Of a stretch of DNA of 64,000 bases, positions 54,533 through 63,930 are shown one piece after another. The position numbers were made by a program, and so were the translations under genes. The stretch is from Falsiroseomonas algicola (GTDB taxonomy: Bacteria; Pseudomonadota; Alphaproteobacteria; Acetobacterales; Acetobacteraceae). The notes under the pieces are model-generated. The model did no database searches. It worked only from the letters and a program-made list of their open reading frames with translations, and had not been told where the DNA came from. Location: positions 91,143 through 155,142 of the forward strand of contig NZ_JAAIKB010000013.1 in assembly GCF_011040385.1 (NCBI RefSeq), given 5' to 3'. Position 1 is the stretch's first letter. Every line of letters starts with the position of its first letter.

Positions 54533-55725
54533 CCCATCTTCCGAAGCTCGGCCGCCGCGGCCTGCTGCTCGGCCTCGGCGCCGTCGCGACGCTCGGCCAG
54601 GCCCGCCTGGCGCTCGCCGATCCCACCCCCGGCGAGGCCCGCCTGGTCGTCATCCTGCTGCGCGGCGCCATGGATGGGCTGCACGCCCTCATCCCCTATG
54701 GCGATGCCGACTACGCCACGCTGCGCGGCCCTCTCGCCTTGCCCCAGCCGGGGCAGGAGGGCGGCGTGCTCGACCTCGGCGGCTTCTTCGGCCTGCATCC
54801 CGCGCTCGCGGCCATGCACGCCATGTATGGGGAAGGCGCGCTGCTGCCCATCCATGCGGTGGCCGGCCCCTACCGCACCCGCAGCCATTTCGACGGGCAG
54901 GACCTGCTGGAAGGCGGCAGCGACCAGCGCCTGACCTCCGGCTGGCTCAACCGCGCCCTGGCCGCCGCCGCGCTGACGGAAGGAAAGGCCCGCCGCGGCC
55001 TGGCGCTCGGCATCGACCTGCCGCTGATCCTGCGGGGCGCCCAGCCCGTCGGCATGTGGGCGCCCCCCCGCCCCGCCCGGCCCGATGCCGCGCTCTACCT
55101 CCGCATGGCGGAACTGCTGCATGACGACCCGCTGCTCGGCCCCGGCGTCGCGGAAGGCCTGCGCGGCCGCGGCTTCGCGACCGAGGCCCTCTCGATGGGC
55201 GCGCCGCTCCCCGCCAACCAGGGCGGCTTCCTCCGCCTGGCCGGCGCCGCCGGCCGCCTGCTCGCGGCGCCGGAAGGCCCCCGCGTCGCCGCCCTGGAGA
55301 TCGGCGGCTGGGACACCCACGCGGCCCAGACCGACCGCATGCTGCCGGCACTTCGCCAACTCGATGGCGGACTCGCCGCGCTGAAGGCCGAACTCGGCCC
55401 CGCCTGGGCGCGCACCGCCGTGCTCTGCATCACCGAATTCGGCCGCACCGCGCGCATCAACGGCAACGCCGGCACGGACCACGGCACCGCCGGCGCCGCC
55501 TTCCTGGCCGGCGGCGCCATCCAGGGCGGCCGCGTGCTGGCAGACTGGCCCGGCCTCGGCCAAGGCAGGCTCTTCGAGAACCGGGACGTCCAGCCGACGC
55601 GCGACCTGCGCGCCATCGCCAAGGGCCTGCTGCGCGACCACCTGCGGCTGCCACCGCAGGCCGTCGCGGCAGCGTTCCCGGGGAGCGAGGCGGTCGAGGC
55701 GGAGGCGGGGATGGTGCGCGGGTGA
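54529..55725 (+). CDS. DUF1501 domain-containing exported protein
   Basis: 398 residues. The N-terminus carries a twin-arginine-like signal (LGRRGLLLGLGAVATLGQARLALA), so Tat export is likely. DUF1501 (sulfatase/alkaline-phosphatase-like) blocks are LVVILLRGAMDGLHALIPYGD, SHFDGQDLLEGG, IGGWDTHAAQTD and TEFGRTARINGNAGTDHG. The last carries metal-type Asp/His residues. It overlaps the DUF1800 gene. A chain of repeats fills the space to the convergent corC gene. Confidence 0.92.
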   Translation: MTHLPKLGRRGLLLGLGAVATLGQARLALADPTPGEARLVVILLRGAMDGLHALIPYGDADYATLRGPLALPQPGQEGGVLDLGGFFGLHPALAAMHAMYGEGALLPIHAVAGPYRTRSHFDGQDLLEGGSDQRLTSGWLNRALAAAALTEGKARRGLALGIDLPLILRGAQPVGMWAPPRPARPDAALYLRMAELLHDDPLLGPGVAEGLRGRGFATEALSMGAPLPANQGGFLRLAGAAGRLLAAPEGPRVAALEIGGWDTHAAQTDRMLPALRQLDGGLAALKAELGPAWARTAVLCITEFGRTARINGNAGTDHGTAGAAFLAGGAIQGGRVLADWPGLGQGRLFENRDVQPTRDLRAIAKGLLRDHLRLPPQAVAAAFPGSEAVEAEAGMVRG

Positions 55726-55727
55726 TT

Positions 55728-55784
55728 CCGGGGGAACGCCGTTCCCCCGGACCCCCATGCCAAGGGCCAGCGGGCCCTTGGAAC
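55728..55784 (+). repeat. Two-hairpin intergenic repeat, copy D1
   Basis: Hairpin 1 (CCGGGGGAAC/GTTCCCCCGG), linker ACCCCCATGCCA, hairpin 2 (CCAAGGGCC/GGCCCTTGG), then AACC. It is paired with D2 in inverted orientation. Confidence 0.85.
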
Positions 55785-55796
55785 CCTTGAGATACA

Positions 55797-55840
55797 ACGG
55801 CGAAGGGGGAGGGGGCCCAAGCCCCCTCCCCCTTCGCCGT
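55797..55840. repeat. Long perfect hairpin between repeat copies D1 and D2
   Basis: ACGGCGAAGGGGGAGGGGGC and its exact complement flank a 4-nt CCAA loop (20-bp stem). It lies midway between the two inverted two-hairpin copies and could end transcripts from both sides of this convergent gap. Confidence 0.8.
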
Positions 55841-55849
55841 TATGCCCGC

Positions 55850-55905
55850 GGTCCAGGGTCCCGTTGGACCCTGGCGGGGGGTGCAGGGGGGCAGCGCCCC
55901 CCTGC
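55850..55905 (-). repeat. Two-hairpin intergenic repeat, copy D2
   Basis: On the minus strand: GCAGGGGGGC/GCCCCCCTGC-type hairpin 1, linker ACCCCCCGCCA, hairpin 2 (CCAGGGTCC/GGACCCTGG), then ACC. Confidence 0.85.
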
Positions 55906-55921
55906 AAACAACCCGCGCGAC

Positions 55922-56839
55922 CTACTCCGCCGCCTGCTTCGCCGGCTCCGTCCCCGGCATCCGCACCCGGAGTCGCCGGATGCGGCGCGGATCGGCGTCC
56001 AGCACCCGGAACTCGAGGCCCGAGGGGTGGGAGATCAGTTCACCCCGCGCCGGCACGCGGCCGGCGAGGGTGAAGACCAGGCCGCCGACGGTGTCGATGT
56101 CGGAGTTCCGCTCCTCCTCCGTCAGCACGGCGCCGAACTTGGCCTCGAAGGCTTCGACCGTCGTGCGGGCGTCGAGTTCCACCGTGCCGTCCGGCCGGTC
56201 CTGCATGGTGACGGGCGTGATCTCGTCGTGCTCGTCGGCGATGTCGCCGACGATCGTCTCGACCAGGTCCTCGATCGTCACCAGCCCGTCGATGCCGCCA
56301 TATTCGTCCACCACCAGCGCCATGTGGATCCGGGCTGCGCGCATCTGCAGCAGCAGGTCTAGCACCGGCACCGTCGGCACGACGAAGAGCGGCCGTCGCA
56401 GGATCGCCTTCATCGAGAAGCTGGCCGCATCCCGCCCGACGGCGGCGAAGACGTCCTTGATGTGCACCATCCCCGCGATGTCATCGAGGTTCTGGCGATA
56501 GACGGGGAAGCGGCTATGGCCTTCCCGCTGGATCAGCCGGATCGCCTGTTCCAGCGTCAGATCCTCCGGCATCGCCAGGATGTCGGCGCGGGGCACCATG
56601 ACGTCATAGGCCGTCTTGTCCCGCAGCAGCAGCACGTTGGAGAGCAGCAGGCGTTCGTTCAGGTCGAGCCCGCTATCGCCATCCGCCGCGGCGCGGTCCG
56701 CCCGCTCCTCCTCCCTCGCTTCCAGCAATTCCTCGACCCGGTCGCGGACGCTTTCGTTCTCCCGCCGGCCGAGCAGGGTCTGGAGGCGCCCGAAGAAGCT
56801 GTTGCGGCGGTCATGGCCGTTGCCGTTGCCGCCGCTCAT
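55922..56839 (-). CDS. corC: CorC-type CBS-domain protein (hemolysin-related)
   Basis: 305 residues from ATG 56839. A short basic N-terminal region precedes two CBS domains: VMVPRADILAMPEDLTLEQAI and VVDEYGGIDGLVTIEDLVETIVGDIADE. The CorC_HlyC domain follows (residues about 215-290, DIDTVGGLVFTLAGRVP). No DUF21 membrane part is present, as in CorC. It is linked to Mg/Co efflux control. It is the last of miaB-phoH-ybeY-corC, overlapping ybeY by 4 bp. The usual lnt gene does not follow. Confidence 0.93.
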   Translation of the reverse strand: MSGGNGNGHDRRNSFFGRLQTLLGRRENESVRDRVEELLEAREEERADRAAADGDSGLDLNERLLLSNVLLLRDKTAYDVMVPRADILAMPEDLTLEQAIRLIQREGHSRFPVYRQNLDDIAGMVHIKDVFAAVGRDAASFSMKAILRRPLFVVPTVPVLDLLLQMRAARIHMALVVDEYGGIDGLVTIEDLVETIVGDIADEHDEITPVTMQDRPDGTVELDARTTVEAFEAKFGAVLTEEERNSDIDTVGGLVFTLAGRVPARGELISHPSGLEFRVLDADPRRIRRLRVRMPGTEPAKQAAE

Positions 56840-57396
56840 GGCGCGAAGCGCGCCCGCGTCGCCGCGGCACCCTCCTTCCCCCCTTGGGCCTTCCACGGAT
56901 TGGGCCGGCCGAGGCGCCGCATCACGCGGGCCTCCGCCTGTTCCATGCGGCGGGCCTCGCCGGCCTCCAGATGGTCATGCCCAACGAGGTGCAGGGCGCC
57001 ATGGGCGACGAGATGCGCCAGATGGTCCGCCGGGCGGCGGCCATTCTGCCGTGCCTCCCGCCGCACCACGCCGAGCGCGAGGGCGATGTCGCCGAGATGC
57101 CCTGGCATGCCGCCCGGGAAGGACAGCACGTTGGTGGGCTTGGCTTTCGATCGGTGATCGCTGTTGAGGCGCCGGACCGTGGCGTCATCCGCCAGCAGCA
57201 CCGTGACCGCCCCTTCGGCCCCCGCTTCGCGCAAGGCGGCCATCGCGGCCTGCCTGGCGAGAGCCTCAGGCCGCTTCACGGCGGCGCGCCATCCGGGCGC
57301 CGCGAGGACGACGGTGATCTCCGCCGCCCCATTCCCGATCCCAGCGCCGCCGGAGGACTCTCCAGCCGCGCCGGGCGGTCTACTTAACGGTTCCAT
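56836..57396 (-). CDS. ybeY: Endoribonuclease YbeY (16S rRNA 3'-end maturation)
   Basis: 186 residues from ATG 57396, which starts inside the end of phoH (17-bp overlap). The zinc-binding triad is H-x3-H-x5-H in AHGALHLVGHDH (about residue 130). KPTNVLSFPGG and GDIALALGVVRREA are conserved family blocks. It is a metal-dependent RNase for rRNA maturation and ribosome quality control. A C-terminal basic tail of about 20 residues is longer than in E. coli. Confidence 0.94.
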   Translation of the reverse strand: MEPLSRPPGAAGESSGGAGIGNGAAEITVVLAAPGWRAAVKRPEALARQAAMAALREAGAEGAVTVLLADDATVRRLNSDHRSKAKPTNVLSFPGGMPGHLGDIALALGVVRREARQNGRRPADHLAHLVAHGALHLVGHDHLEAGEARRMEQAEARVMRRLGRPNPWKAQGGKEGAAATRARFAP

Positions 57397-58474
57397 CCTT
57401 CTCCTTCTGCCCCCGGCCCCTCTGGGCAGCCTCATCCAGGCGCCCATAGGCCGCGACGATCCGTGCCACGAGCGGATGCCTTACCACATCCCGCTCCGCA
57501 AATCGCGCCACCGCGATGCCATCCACCCCATCAAGAATCGACAAGGCTTCCGCAAGCCCGGATTTCTGGCCGGGCGGCAGGTCGATCTGGGTGGGGTCGC
57601 CGGTGACGACCATGCGGCTGCCATGGCCCATGCGCGTCAGGAACATCTTCATCTGGGCCGGCGTGGTGTTCTGCGCCTCGTCCAGGATGGCGTAGCAATG
57701 GGCGAGTGTGCGGCCGCGCATGAAGGCGAGCGGCGCGACCTCGATCTCCCCCGCCTCGATCCGGCGCTTCACCTGCTCCGCCGGCATCATGTCGTGCAGC
57801 GCGTCATAGAGGGGCCGGAGATAGGGATCGACCTTCTCCTTCATGTCGCCCGGCAGGAAGCCGAGCCGCTCGCCGGCCTCCACCGCCGGGCGGGACAGCA
57901 CGATCCGATCGACGCGCCCGGCCTGGAGGAGGGCCACACCCTGCGCCACGGCCAGGTAGGTCTTGCCCGTGCCCGCCGGCCCGATGCCGAAGACCATGTC
58001 ATTGCGGGCCAGCATGTCGATATAGGCGGCCTGGGCCGGGGTGCGGGGCGCGATGGCGCCCTTCCGCGTCCGGATCGCCGGGATGTCCTGCAGCGGCAGG
58101 CGCGGATCGGCTTCCTGCACGCCCTCGGCCATCCGCATCGCTGCCTCCACCTCCGCCGAACCCACCGCCTCGCCCTTCTGCAATCGTCGCCAGAGCGCGC
58201 CCAGCGCCGCTTCCGCCACTTCCGTCCGCTCCGGCGTCCCCGTCAGGGTCAGCCGGTTGCCCCGGCTGTTCAGCCGGATGCCGAGGCGCACCTCGATCCG
58301 GGCCAGGTTGCGGTCATGCTCCCCGTAGAGGAGCGGCACCAGCGCGTTGTCGTCGAACTGCATCGTGACCACGCGCTGGGCGGGCTGGTCGGCCGAGGCG
58401 AGGCGCTGTCGCGCCACCGGTTCGGCCACCCGGCCTGAAGGGATAACAGAAAGCGCAGGGGCCTGGGTGTTCAA
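57380..58474 (-). CDS. phoH: PhoH family ATPase
   Basis: 364 residues. An N-terminal KH-like region (about residues 35-110) is followed by the P-loop [21 protein letters not shown] (about residue 158), [34 protein letters not shown], and the Walker B-like [22 protein letters not shown], with [12 protein letters not shown] after it. PhoH-like ATPases act with YbeY in RNA handling. Both overlaps (miaB 4 bp, ybeY 17 bp) show tight operon packing. Confidence 0.94.
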   Translation of the reverse strand: MNTQAPALSVIPSGRVAEPVARQRLASADQPAQRVVTMQFDDNALVPLLYGEHDRNLARIEVRLGIRLNSRGNRLTLTGTPERTEVAEAALGALWRRLQKGEAVGSAEVEAAMRMAEGVQEADPRLPLQDIPAIRTRKGAIAPRTPAQAAYIDMLARNDMVFGIGPAGTGKTYLAVAQGVALLQAGRVDRIVLSRPAVEAGERLGFLPGDMKEKVDPYLRPLYDALHDMMPAEQVKRRIEAGEIEVAPLAFMRGRTLAHCYAILDEAQNTTPAQMKMFLTRMGHGSRMVVTGDPTQIDLPPGQKSGLAEALSILDGVDGIAVARFAERDVVRHPLVARIVAAYGRLDEAAQRGRGQKEKDGTVK

Positions 58475-59934
58475 GCGGCGGCCTTCTCCTGACAGGGGGG
58501 TTGGGGGCTGCTCTCGGGCGGTCCGTTCCCCGCGGGCCGACCAAGGGGACGCACGGAAAGGGAATTGGGGTGCGCGGCCAGAATCTCCACCGCCACCATC
58601 TCGCCAGGCTGCTCGCCCCCGCCCTCGAAATGCACGGGCTGGAGCCAGGGCGACCGTGCCGCGAGCTGCCCGGGATGCCGGGCGGGCCCGGTCACCAGCA
58701 CCTCGCAGCGTCGCCCCACGCAGGAACGATTGAACCCGTCCTGCTGTTCCCGCAGCAGCGCCTGGATTTCCTGCAGCCGCCGGTCCTTCTCGGCTTCCGG
58801 CACCTGCATCGTCGCACCCGCCGCCGGCGTGCCGGGGCGGGGCGAATACTTGAAGGAATAGGCCAGCGCGAAGCCGACATCGCGGATCAGCGCCATGGTC
58901 GCCTGGTGGTCGGCCTCGCTCTCGCCGGGATGGCCCGCGATGAAGTCGGAGGAGAGCGCGATGTCCGGCCGCGCCGCGCGCAGCTTCTCCGCGATCCGGC
59001 GATACTCATCCGCCTTGTGGCCTCGGTTCATGGCCTGGAGGATGCGGTCGGAGCCCGACTGCACCGGCAGGTGCAGGAAGGGCATCAGGGCCGGGATCTC
59101 GCCATGGGCGGCGATCAGCGCGTCATCCATGTCGCGCGGGTGGCTGGTGGTGTAGCGCAGCCGGGCCACGCCCTCGATCTCCGCCAGCTCCCGCAGCAGC
59201 CGGGCCAGGTTCCAGCTCTTCCCGTCCAGCCCCTCGCCATGCCAGGCATTCACGTTCTGGCCGAGCAGCGCGATCTCCCGGCTGCCCTGGGAAGCGAGGC
59301 GCCGGGCCTCCGCGATGATCGTCGCGGCGCTGCGCGAGTATTCGGAGCCCCGCGTGTAGGGCACGACGCAGAAGGAGCAGAACTTGTCGCAGCCTTCCTG
59401 GATGGTGAGGAAGGCGGTCACGCCCTGCGGCGTCGTGCTGTCCGGCAGGAAGTCGAACTTCTCCTCGGCGGGGAAATCCGTCTCGATCACGGCGCCGGCC
59501 GCCCGCGTCGCGCGGGCCACCATCTCCGGCAGGCGGTGATAGGTCTGCGGGCCGAGGACGAGGTCCACATAGGGCGCCCGCGCCGTGATCTCCGCCCCCT
59601 CGGCCTGCGCGACGCAGCCGGCGACGGCCAGGATCATGCGGTCGCCCCCCTGTTCCTTCGCCTGCTTCAACACGCGCAGCCGGCCGAGTTCGGAGAACAG
59701 CTTCTCCGACGCCTTCTCCCTTATGTGGCAGGTGTTCAGCACCACCATGTCGGCGTCTTCCGGCGCCTCCGCCGGCGCATAGCCGAGGGGCGCCAGCACA
59801 TCCGCCATGCGCGCGCTGTCATAGACATTCATCTGGCAGCCCCAGGTGCGGATGAAGAGCCGCTTCAGGGGCCTCGCCGGCGTTTCGCCGGCGGAACTGG
59901 ACAGTGAGGTCTGGGCGTTCACCGGTGAAAACAC
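58471..59934 (-). CDS. miaB: tRNA-2-methylthio-N6-dimethylallyladenosine synthase
   Basis: 487 residues from GTG 59934. Three parts are visible. The UPF0004 domain has auxiliary-cluster Cys in [15 protein letters not shown] and VAGCVAQ. The radical-SAM core has [15 protein letters not shown]. The C-terminal TRAM domain has [10 protein letters not shown]. It methylthiolates i6A37 in tRNAs that read UNN codons. It is the first gene of miaB-phoH-ybeY-corC. The last 30 residues are a Pro/Ser-rich tail of no known use. Confidence 0.96.
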   Translation of the reverse strand: MFSPVNAQTSLSSSAGETPARPLKRLFIRTWGCQMNVYDSARMADVLAPLGYAPAEAPEDADMVVLNTCHIREKASEKLFSELGRLRVLKQAKEQGGDRMILAVAGCVAQAEGAEITARAPYVDLVLGPQTYHRLPEMVARATRAAGAVIETDFPAEEKFDFLPDSTTPQGVTAFLTIQEGCDKFCSFCVVPYTRGSEYSRSAATIIAEARRLASQGSREIALLGQNVNAWHGEGLDGKSWNLARLLRELAEIEGVARLRYTTSHPRDMDDALIAAHGEIPALMPFLHLPVQSGSDRILQAMNRGHKADEYRRIAEKLRAARPDIALSSDFIAGHPGESEADHQATMALIRDVGFALAYSFKYSPRPGTPAAGATMQVPEAEKDRRLQEIQALLREQQDGFNRSCVGRRCEVLVTGPARHPGQLAARSPWLQPVHFEGGGEQPGEMVAVEILAAHPNSLSVRPLGRPAGNGPPESSPQPPCQEKAAA

Positions 59935-60078
59935 TCCGCCGCCCCGCCGGGAAAACGGCGGAGGGAAGCGGGGGATGTGCGCAGGCGCCGCGCCCGGGTC
60001 AAGCGACCCCGTGCGACGGCCGCACGGCCGAAGGGTTCATCGCCATGGCCTCAGGCTGCGGGACGGCGCCGCGCCGGG

Positions 60079-61041
60079 TCAAGCGGGAATGCGGGGCAGG
60101 GGCGCGCGCAGCGGCACGACGGGGCGGTTCTGCCGCATGGTGGCGCAGGCGCGCGCGATCACCTCGGAGCACGCCGCGGCCAGCGCCTTGCGGTCGGGGT
60201 AGTCGGCGGGGTCCACGGGATCATGCAGCACGATCGTCGCCCGCCCGCCGGGGTGGCGCGCCAGGCGCCAGAAATGGGTGAAGATGTCGGTGTCGCCATA
60301 CCAGGCGAACAGCGGCCGGTCCCGCCGGCAGGCCGGCAGCCCGCCCAGCCGGTCGAACACCACGGACACCGGCTGCACCTGCCGCGCATGGTCCGCGACG
60401 GACAGGAAGGCGCTGCGGAAGGGCAGGACGCGGCCGCCATCGCTGGTCGTGCCCTCCGGGAACAGGATCACGCTGTCCCCCTGGCCCATGCGCTCCCGGA
60501 TCACGCCGGCCTCCCCCTTCGTCGCCGTGCGCGTCCGGCTGACGAAGAGCGTCCGGCCCAGCCGCGCCACGGTGCGGATGAGCGGCCACTGGCCCACTTC
60601 CGACTTCGCCACGAAGCAGGCATCGAGCGTGGTGCCCAGCGCCAGCACGTCGAGCCAGGAGGAATGGTTGGAGACGAAGAGCACCGGCGCCTGCCGCGAT
60701 GCCTCCCCCACCACCCGCACCTTCAGGCCGATCAGCCAGCAGAGCACGCGGAAATAGACCTGGCCGAAGGCGACATTGGCGCGCCCCGGCAGCACCAGCA
60801 GCAGCGCCTGGATCGGGATGGCGATGAAGGTCCAGGCCAGGATCGAGACCAGGCGGCGCGACGCCCGGAATCGCCCGCCGAGGCGTCGGAACCCCAGCAC
60901 ATCGCCCCACAACCCTTCCGGATCGGCGGAGGAGAACTGGATCGGGGACTTCCGGAGCAGGCGGCGGGGCCGCAGCGCGTCGGAAGCGGTCAGGCGGGCG
61001 GTGGCTTCCATGAGTCGCATTAACGCCGCGATCCGCGACAT
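60079..61041 (-). CDS. plsC: 1-acyl-sn-glycerol-3-phosphate acyltransferase
   Basis: About 320 residues from ATG 61041; ATG 61020 or 61011 are possible alternatives because no clear ribosome site is seen. A membrane helix (ILAWTFIAIPIQALLLVLPG, about residue 70) is followed by the acyltransferase motifs NHSSWLDV (H-x4-D), a region with FVSRTRTATKGEAG, and ILFPEGTTSDGGR. It makes phosphatidate from lysophosphatidate at the inner membrane. It lies upstream of miaB on the same strand, the frequent alphaproteobacterial neighbour order. Confidence 0.9.
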   Translation of the reverse strand: MSRIAALMRLMEATARLTASDALRPRRLLRKSPIQFSSADPEGLWGDVLGFRRLGGRFRASRRLVSILAWTFIAIPIQALLLVLPGRANVAFGQVYFRVLCWLIGLKVRVVGEASRQAPVLFVSNHSSWLDVLALGTTLDACFVAKSEVGQWPLIRTVARLGRTLFVSRTRTATKGEAGVIRERMGQGDSVILFPEGTTSDGGRVLPFRSAFLSVADHARQVQPVSVVFDRLGGLPACRRDRPLFAWYGDTDIFTHFWRLARHPGGRATIVLHDPVDPADYPDRKALAAACSEVIARACATMRQNRPVVPLRAPLPRIPA

Positions 61042-61232
61042 GGCAATGAAACCCGCGCGACCATCGCGTGACGATTGGTTGCGGGTCCGGTGACAGGGCA
61101 TGCAACCCGTGTGAAGACCGCCGCGCGACCCCTTGGCCAGGAACAAATCATCCCGCCCCGGTTGCGCGTTGTGCGAAGCGCCCCGGCACGGCAGGGTGGG
61201 GCATGGACCGAACCCGCGAAAAGGCCCCCGCC

Positions 61233-62216
61233 ATGCCGCCTCGCCTCCCCCGCCGGACGCTTCTGGGCGCCAGCCTCGCCATCCCCTTCCTGGCAACGGC
61301 CGCCCGCGCCCAGGCCGCCTGGTCGCCCGACCGTCCCGTGCGCCTCATCGTCCCCTTCGCGCCGGGCGGCAGCCAGGACGTGCTCGGCCGGCTCTTCGCC
61401 CAGGCGGTGTCGCAGAGCATCGGCCAGAACATGGTGATCGAGAACCGGGCCGGCGCCGGCGGCATCATCGGCGCGCAGGAAACCGCCCGCGCCGCGCCGG
61501 ATGGCCTGACCCTGCTGCTGGCAACGGCCGGGCAGCTCACCATCGCCAAGGCGGTCGGGCGCCGGCTGGCCTATGACCCGATGGCCGATTTCGCGCCCAT
61601 CATCCACCTCTCCGACAGCCCCGTGGCGCTGGCCGCCGCGCCCAGCCTGCCGGTGAACAACACGCGGGAGCTGATCGCCTACTGCAAGGCCGCCCGCCAG
61701 CCCATCCCCTATGGCTCCACCGGCATCGGCACCAACACGCACCTCATCATGGAAGACCTGAAGGCGCGGGAGGGGCTGAATGTCGAGCACGTGCCCTATC
61801 GCGGCGCCGCGGCCGCCTTCAACGACCTGGCCGCCGGGCGGATCGGGCTGATGATGATCTCCGTCGCCTCCGTCATGGCGGTCTCCGGCGCGCAGATGAA
61901 GGTGCTCGGCGTCTCCTCCCGCGAGCGCTTCCCCCCCACCCCCGACGTGCCGACCCTGATCGAGGGCGGCCTTGCGGGGTTCGAGGCCTCCATCTGGACC
62001 GGCATCGCCGCCCCCGCCGCCACGCCGGCGCCGATCGTGGAGCGCTGGCGCGCCGAATTCGCCAAGGCGCTGGAGACGGATTTGGTGAAGGCCCGCCTGC
62101 CCGCGCTCGGCTCCACCGCCAATGGCAGCGGCCCCGCCGAGTTCGGCCGCCTGCTGCGGGAGGATCTGGAGCGCTGGACGCGCGTCGCCGCGCCCCTCTC
62201 GATCTCCCTGGACTAG
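61233..62216 (+). CDS. Tripartite tricarboxylate transporter receptor (Bug family)
   Basis: 327 residues from ATG 61233; ATG 61203 is an alternative. A twin-arginine signal (LPRRTLLGASLAIPFLATAARAQ) is present. Bug motifs: WSPDRPVRLIVPFAPGGSQDVLG, MVIENRAGAGGIIGAQE, YGSTGIGTNTHLIMEDL, and HVPYRGAAAAFNDLAAGRI. It is a periplasmic carboxylate receptor without nearby membrane partners. It ends 8 bp before the second octopine-dehydrogenase-like gene, implying co-transcription and perhaps a common substrate. Confidence 0.92.
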   Translation: MPPRLPRRTLLGASLAIPFLATAARAQAAWSPDRPVRLIVPFAPGGSQDVLGRLFAQAVSQSIGQNMVIENRAGAGGIIGAQETARAAPDGLTLLLATAGQLTIAKAVGRRLAYDPMADFAPIIHLSDSPVALAAAPSLPVNNTRELIAYCKAARQPIPYGSTGIGTNTHLIMEDLKAREGLNVEHVPYRGAAAAFNDLAAGRIGLMMISVASVMAVSGAQMKVLGVSSRERFPPTPDVPTLIEGGLAGFEASIWTGIAAPAATPAPIVERWRAEFAKALETDLVKARLPALGSTANGSGPAEFGRLLREDLERWTRVAAPLSISLD

Positions 62217-62224
62217 GCCAGCCC

Positions 62225-63274
62225 ATGCGTCTTGCCGTGCTGGGTGCGGGGGCCGTCGGGCCGGCGGCGGCGGTGCTGGCCGTCAGCCGCGGACATTCCG
62301 TGGCGCTCTGGTCCCCCCGCGGCGGCGGCACGCATGGCATCGGCGCGACCTTGCGGGTGGAAGGCGTGATCGCCGGCACCGCCCGGGTCGATGTCGCCGT
62401 CGATGTCTCCCGCGCGCTGTGGCAGGCGGAGGCGGTGCTGGTCTCCGTCCCGCCCCACGCGCTGGGCCCCGTGCTGCGCCGTGTCGCGCCCATGCTGCAT
62501 GAGGGCGTGCCGGTGCTGCTGGCGCCGAGCCATTCGCTGGCGCCGCTGCTGCTGGACCGGCTGCTGGCCAGCCTCGGCAGGGCCGCGCCGATCGGCGCCA
62601 TGGCGACGCCGCCGCTCCTGGCGGCGCGGGAGGCCGGCGACCTGGTGCGCATCACCGCGCTGCGGGAGGGGGTGGAGATCGCCGCCGTCCCCGCCGCCGC
62701 GGCGACCGGCCTGGCGCAGCTGGCGGCGGACCTCTTCGGCGTGCCCTTCCGCCCGCTCCCCGATGCGGTGGGCGCGGCGCTCGCCAACCACGACGCCGTG
62801 CTGCAGGCAGCGCTGGCCATCGCCAATGCCACGCGGATCGAGGGCGCGGAGCCCTGGGACATCCATGAGCGCCTGACCCCCGCCGTCTGCCGCCTGGCGG
62901 AACGCCTGGACGCGGAGCGCCTGCACCTCGCCCACGCGCTCGGCCACGCCGTCACGCCCCTGCCCACCGCGCTGGCCCGCGCCCATGGCGTGGAGGAAGC
63001 GCCGCTGTTCCGCATGGCGGCCGCGATGGCCGCCCAGGGCGCCGCCCCCGGCCCGCTCGGGCTGGACGCCACCCACCTGGCGGAGAGCGTGACCTATGGC
63101 CTGGCGCTCTGGCTGCGCCTGGCGGAGGCGCGGGGCCTGGCGATGCCGCTGACCGCCGCGGCGGTGGCGGTGCTGGAAGCGCTGTGGGGCAGCGCGCTCT
63201 CCGGCGACGACCTTCTGGAGGGGCTGGATCTGGCGCAGCTGCCCACCCTGATGCGGGACGGGCATCCGCGGTAG
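62225..63274 (+). CDS. NAD/NADP-dependent octopine/nopaline dehydrogenase family protein (paralogue 2)
   Basis: 349 residues. The Rossmann start [24 protein letters not shown] is almost identical to paralogue 1 at 41.3 kb, and the two proteins align over their full length with lower identity later. The C-terminal domain has LANHDAVLQAALAIANATRIEGAEPW and AESVTYGLALWLRLAEARGL. In paralogue 1 the corresponding stretch reads [20 protein letters not shown], so the two probably differ in substrate. It is in a likely operon with a Bug receptor. Confidence 0.83.
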   Translation: MRLAVLGAGAVGPAAAVLAVSRGHSVALWSPRGGGTHGIGATLRVEGVIAGTARVDVAVDVSRALWQAEAVLVSVPPHALGPVLRRVAPMLHEGVPVLLAPSHSLAPLLLDRLLASLGRAAPIGAMATPPLLAAREAGDLVRITALREGVEIAAVPAAAATGLAQLAADLFGVPFRPLPDAVGAALANHDAVLQAALAIANATRIEGAEPWDIHERLTPAVCRLAERLDAERLHLAHALGHAVTPLPTALARAHGVEEAPLFRMAAAMAAQGAAPGPLGLDATHLAESVTYGLALWLRLAEARGLAMPLTAAAVAVLEALWGSALSGDDLLEGLDLAQLPTLMRDGHPR

Positions 63275-63281
63275 GGGGTGC

Positions 63282-63689
63282 TCAGCGCCCCATCGACAGG
63301 CACTGCCCCCCGCTGCACACGCCGGAATAGCTGCCGGAGCGATAGCCGGTGACACGGTTGTTGAGCGCGCCGGAGCAGGCGATGCTCGGGTTGGCCAGGC
63401 AGTTCCGCTGGCCGCCCGCCGGGCCCTGCGCGGGGGCGGGCTGCGCCGCGGCGAAGGCACCGTTCACCTGCGCGATCAGCTGGGCCTGGGTGGCGCTGAC
63501 GCGCTGCATCGACCGCGTCATGGCATCGACGAAGATGTACTCGCCGCCGATCTCCTCGCAGAGCGACCCGCCGCTGGCCGGCAGCGCCGTGCAGCGGCCG
63601 AGAGTGGCGTTCTGCACATACTGCCCGCAGGCGGTGAGGTTGAAGGAGGCGGCGAGGGTCAGGCCGGCGAGGGTGAGGAAGCGGGGCAT
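63282..63689 (-). CDS. Small Cys-rich lipoprotein, uncharacterised
   Basis: 135 residues. The signal ends in a lipobox L18-T-A-C21 (SFNLTACGQ), so the mature protein should be lipid-anchored at Cys21. Further Cys occur in LGRCTALP, GSLCEEIG, RNCLANPSIACSG and GVCSGGQC, enough for three disulphides. A Gln/Ala/Pro-rich linker lies in the middle. No family is recognised. It is convergent with the dehydrogenase-like gene, only 7 bp apart. Confidence 0.65.
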   Translation of the reverse strand: MPRFLTLAGLTLAASFNLTACGQYVQNATLGRCTALPASGGSLCEEIGGEYIFVDAMTRSMQRVSATQAQLIAQVNGAFAAAQPAPAQGPAGGQRNCLANPSIACSGALNNRVTGYRSGSYSGVCSGGQCLSMGR

Positions 63690-63789
63690 CGGCGGGGCTC
63701 CTTGCTGGGATTGGCTGGCAAGGAGGAGTGAAGCCCAGCGGGAGGGCCGTTCGCTGTTCCCGGGGTGACAGGGCGTGCGCGGGTTGATG

Positions 63790-63847
63790 CGGGGAAGGCG
63801 CTGCCTTCCCCGCGCCCCATCCGCCAGGCCCGAGACGGGCCTGGACC
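63790..63847 (+). repeat. Two-hairpin intergenic repeat, copy E1
   Basis: Hairpin 1 (CGGGGAAGGC/GCCTTCCCCG), linker CGCCCCATCCGCCA, hairpin 2 (CCAGGCCCG/CGGGCCTGG), then ACC. It is paired with E2. Confidence 0.85.
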
Positions 63848-63878
63848 GTCATCAGTTTGCGTGGCGCCAAATTCCCGC

Positions 63879-63930
63879 GGTCCAGGGTCCCGTTGGACCC
63901 TGGCGGGGGTTGCAGGGGGGCGGAGCCCCA
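63879..63930 (-). repeat. Two-hairpin intergenic repeat, copy E2 (hairpin 1 degenerate)
   Basis: Hairpin 2 (CCAGGGTCC/GGACCCTGG) and the ACCCCCGCCA-like linker are intact on the minus strand. Hairpin 1 is shortened to GGGGC/GCCCC, its outer arm having drifted to ATA. Confidence 0.75.
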
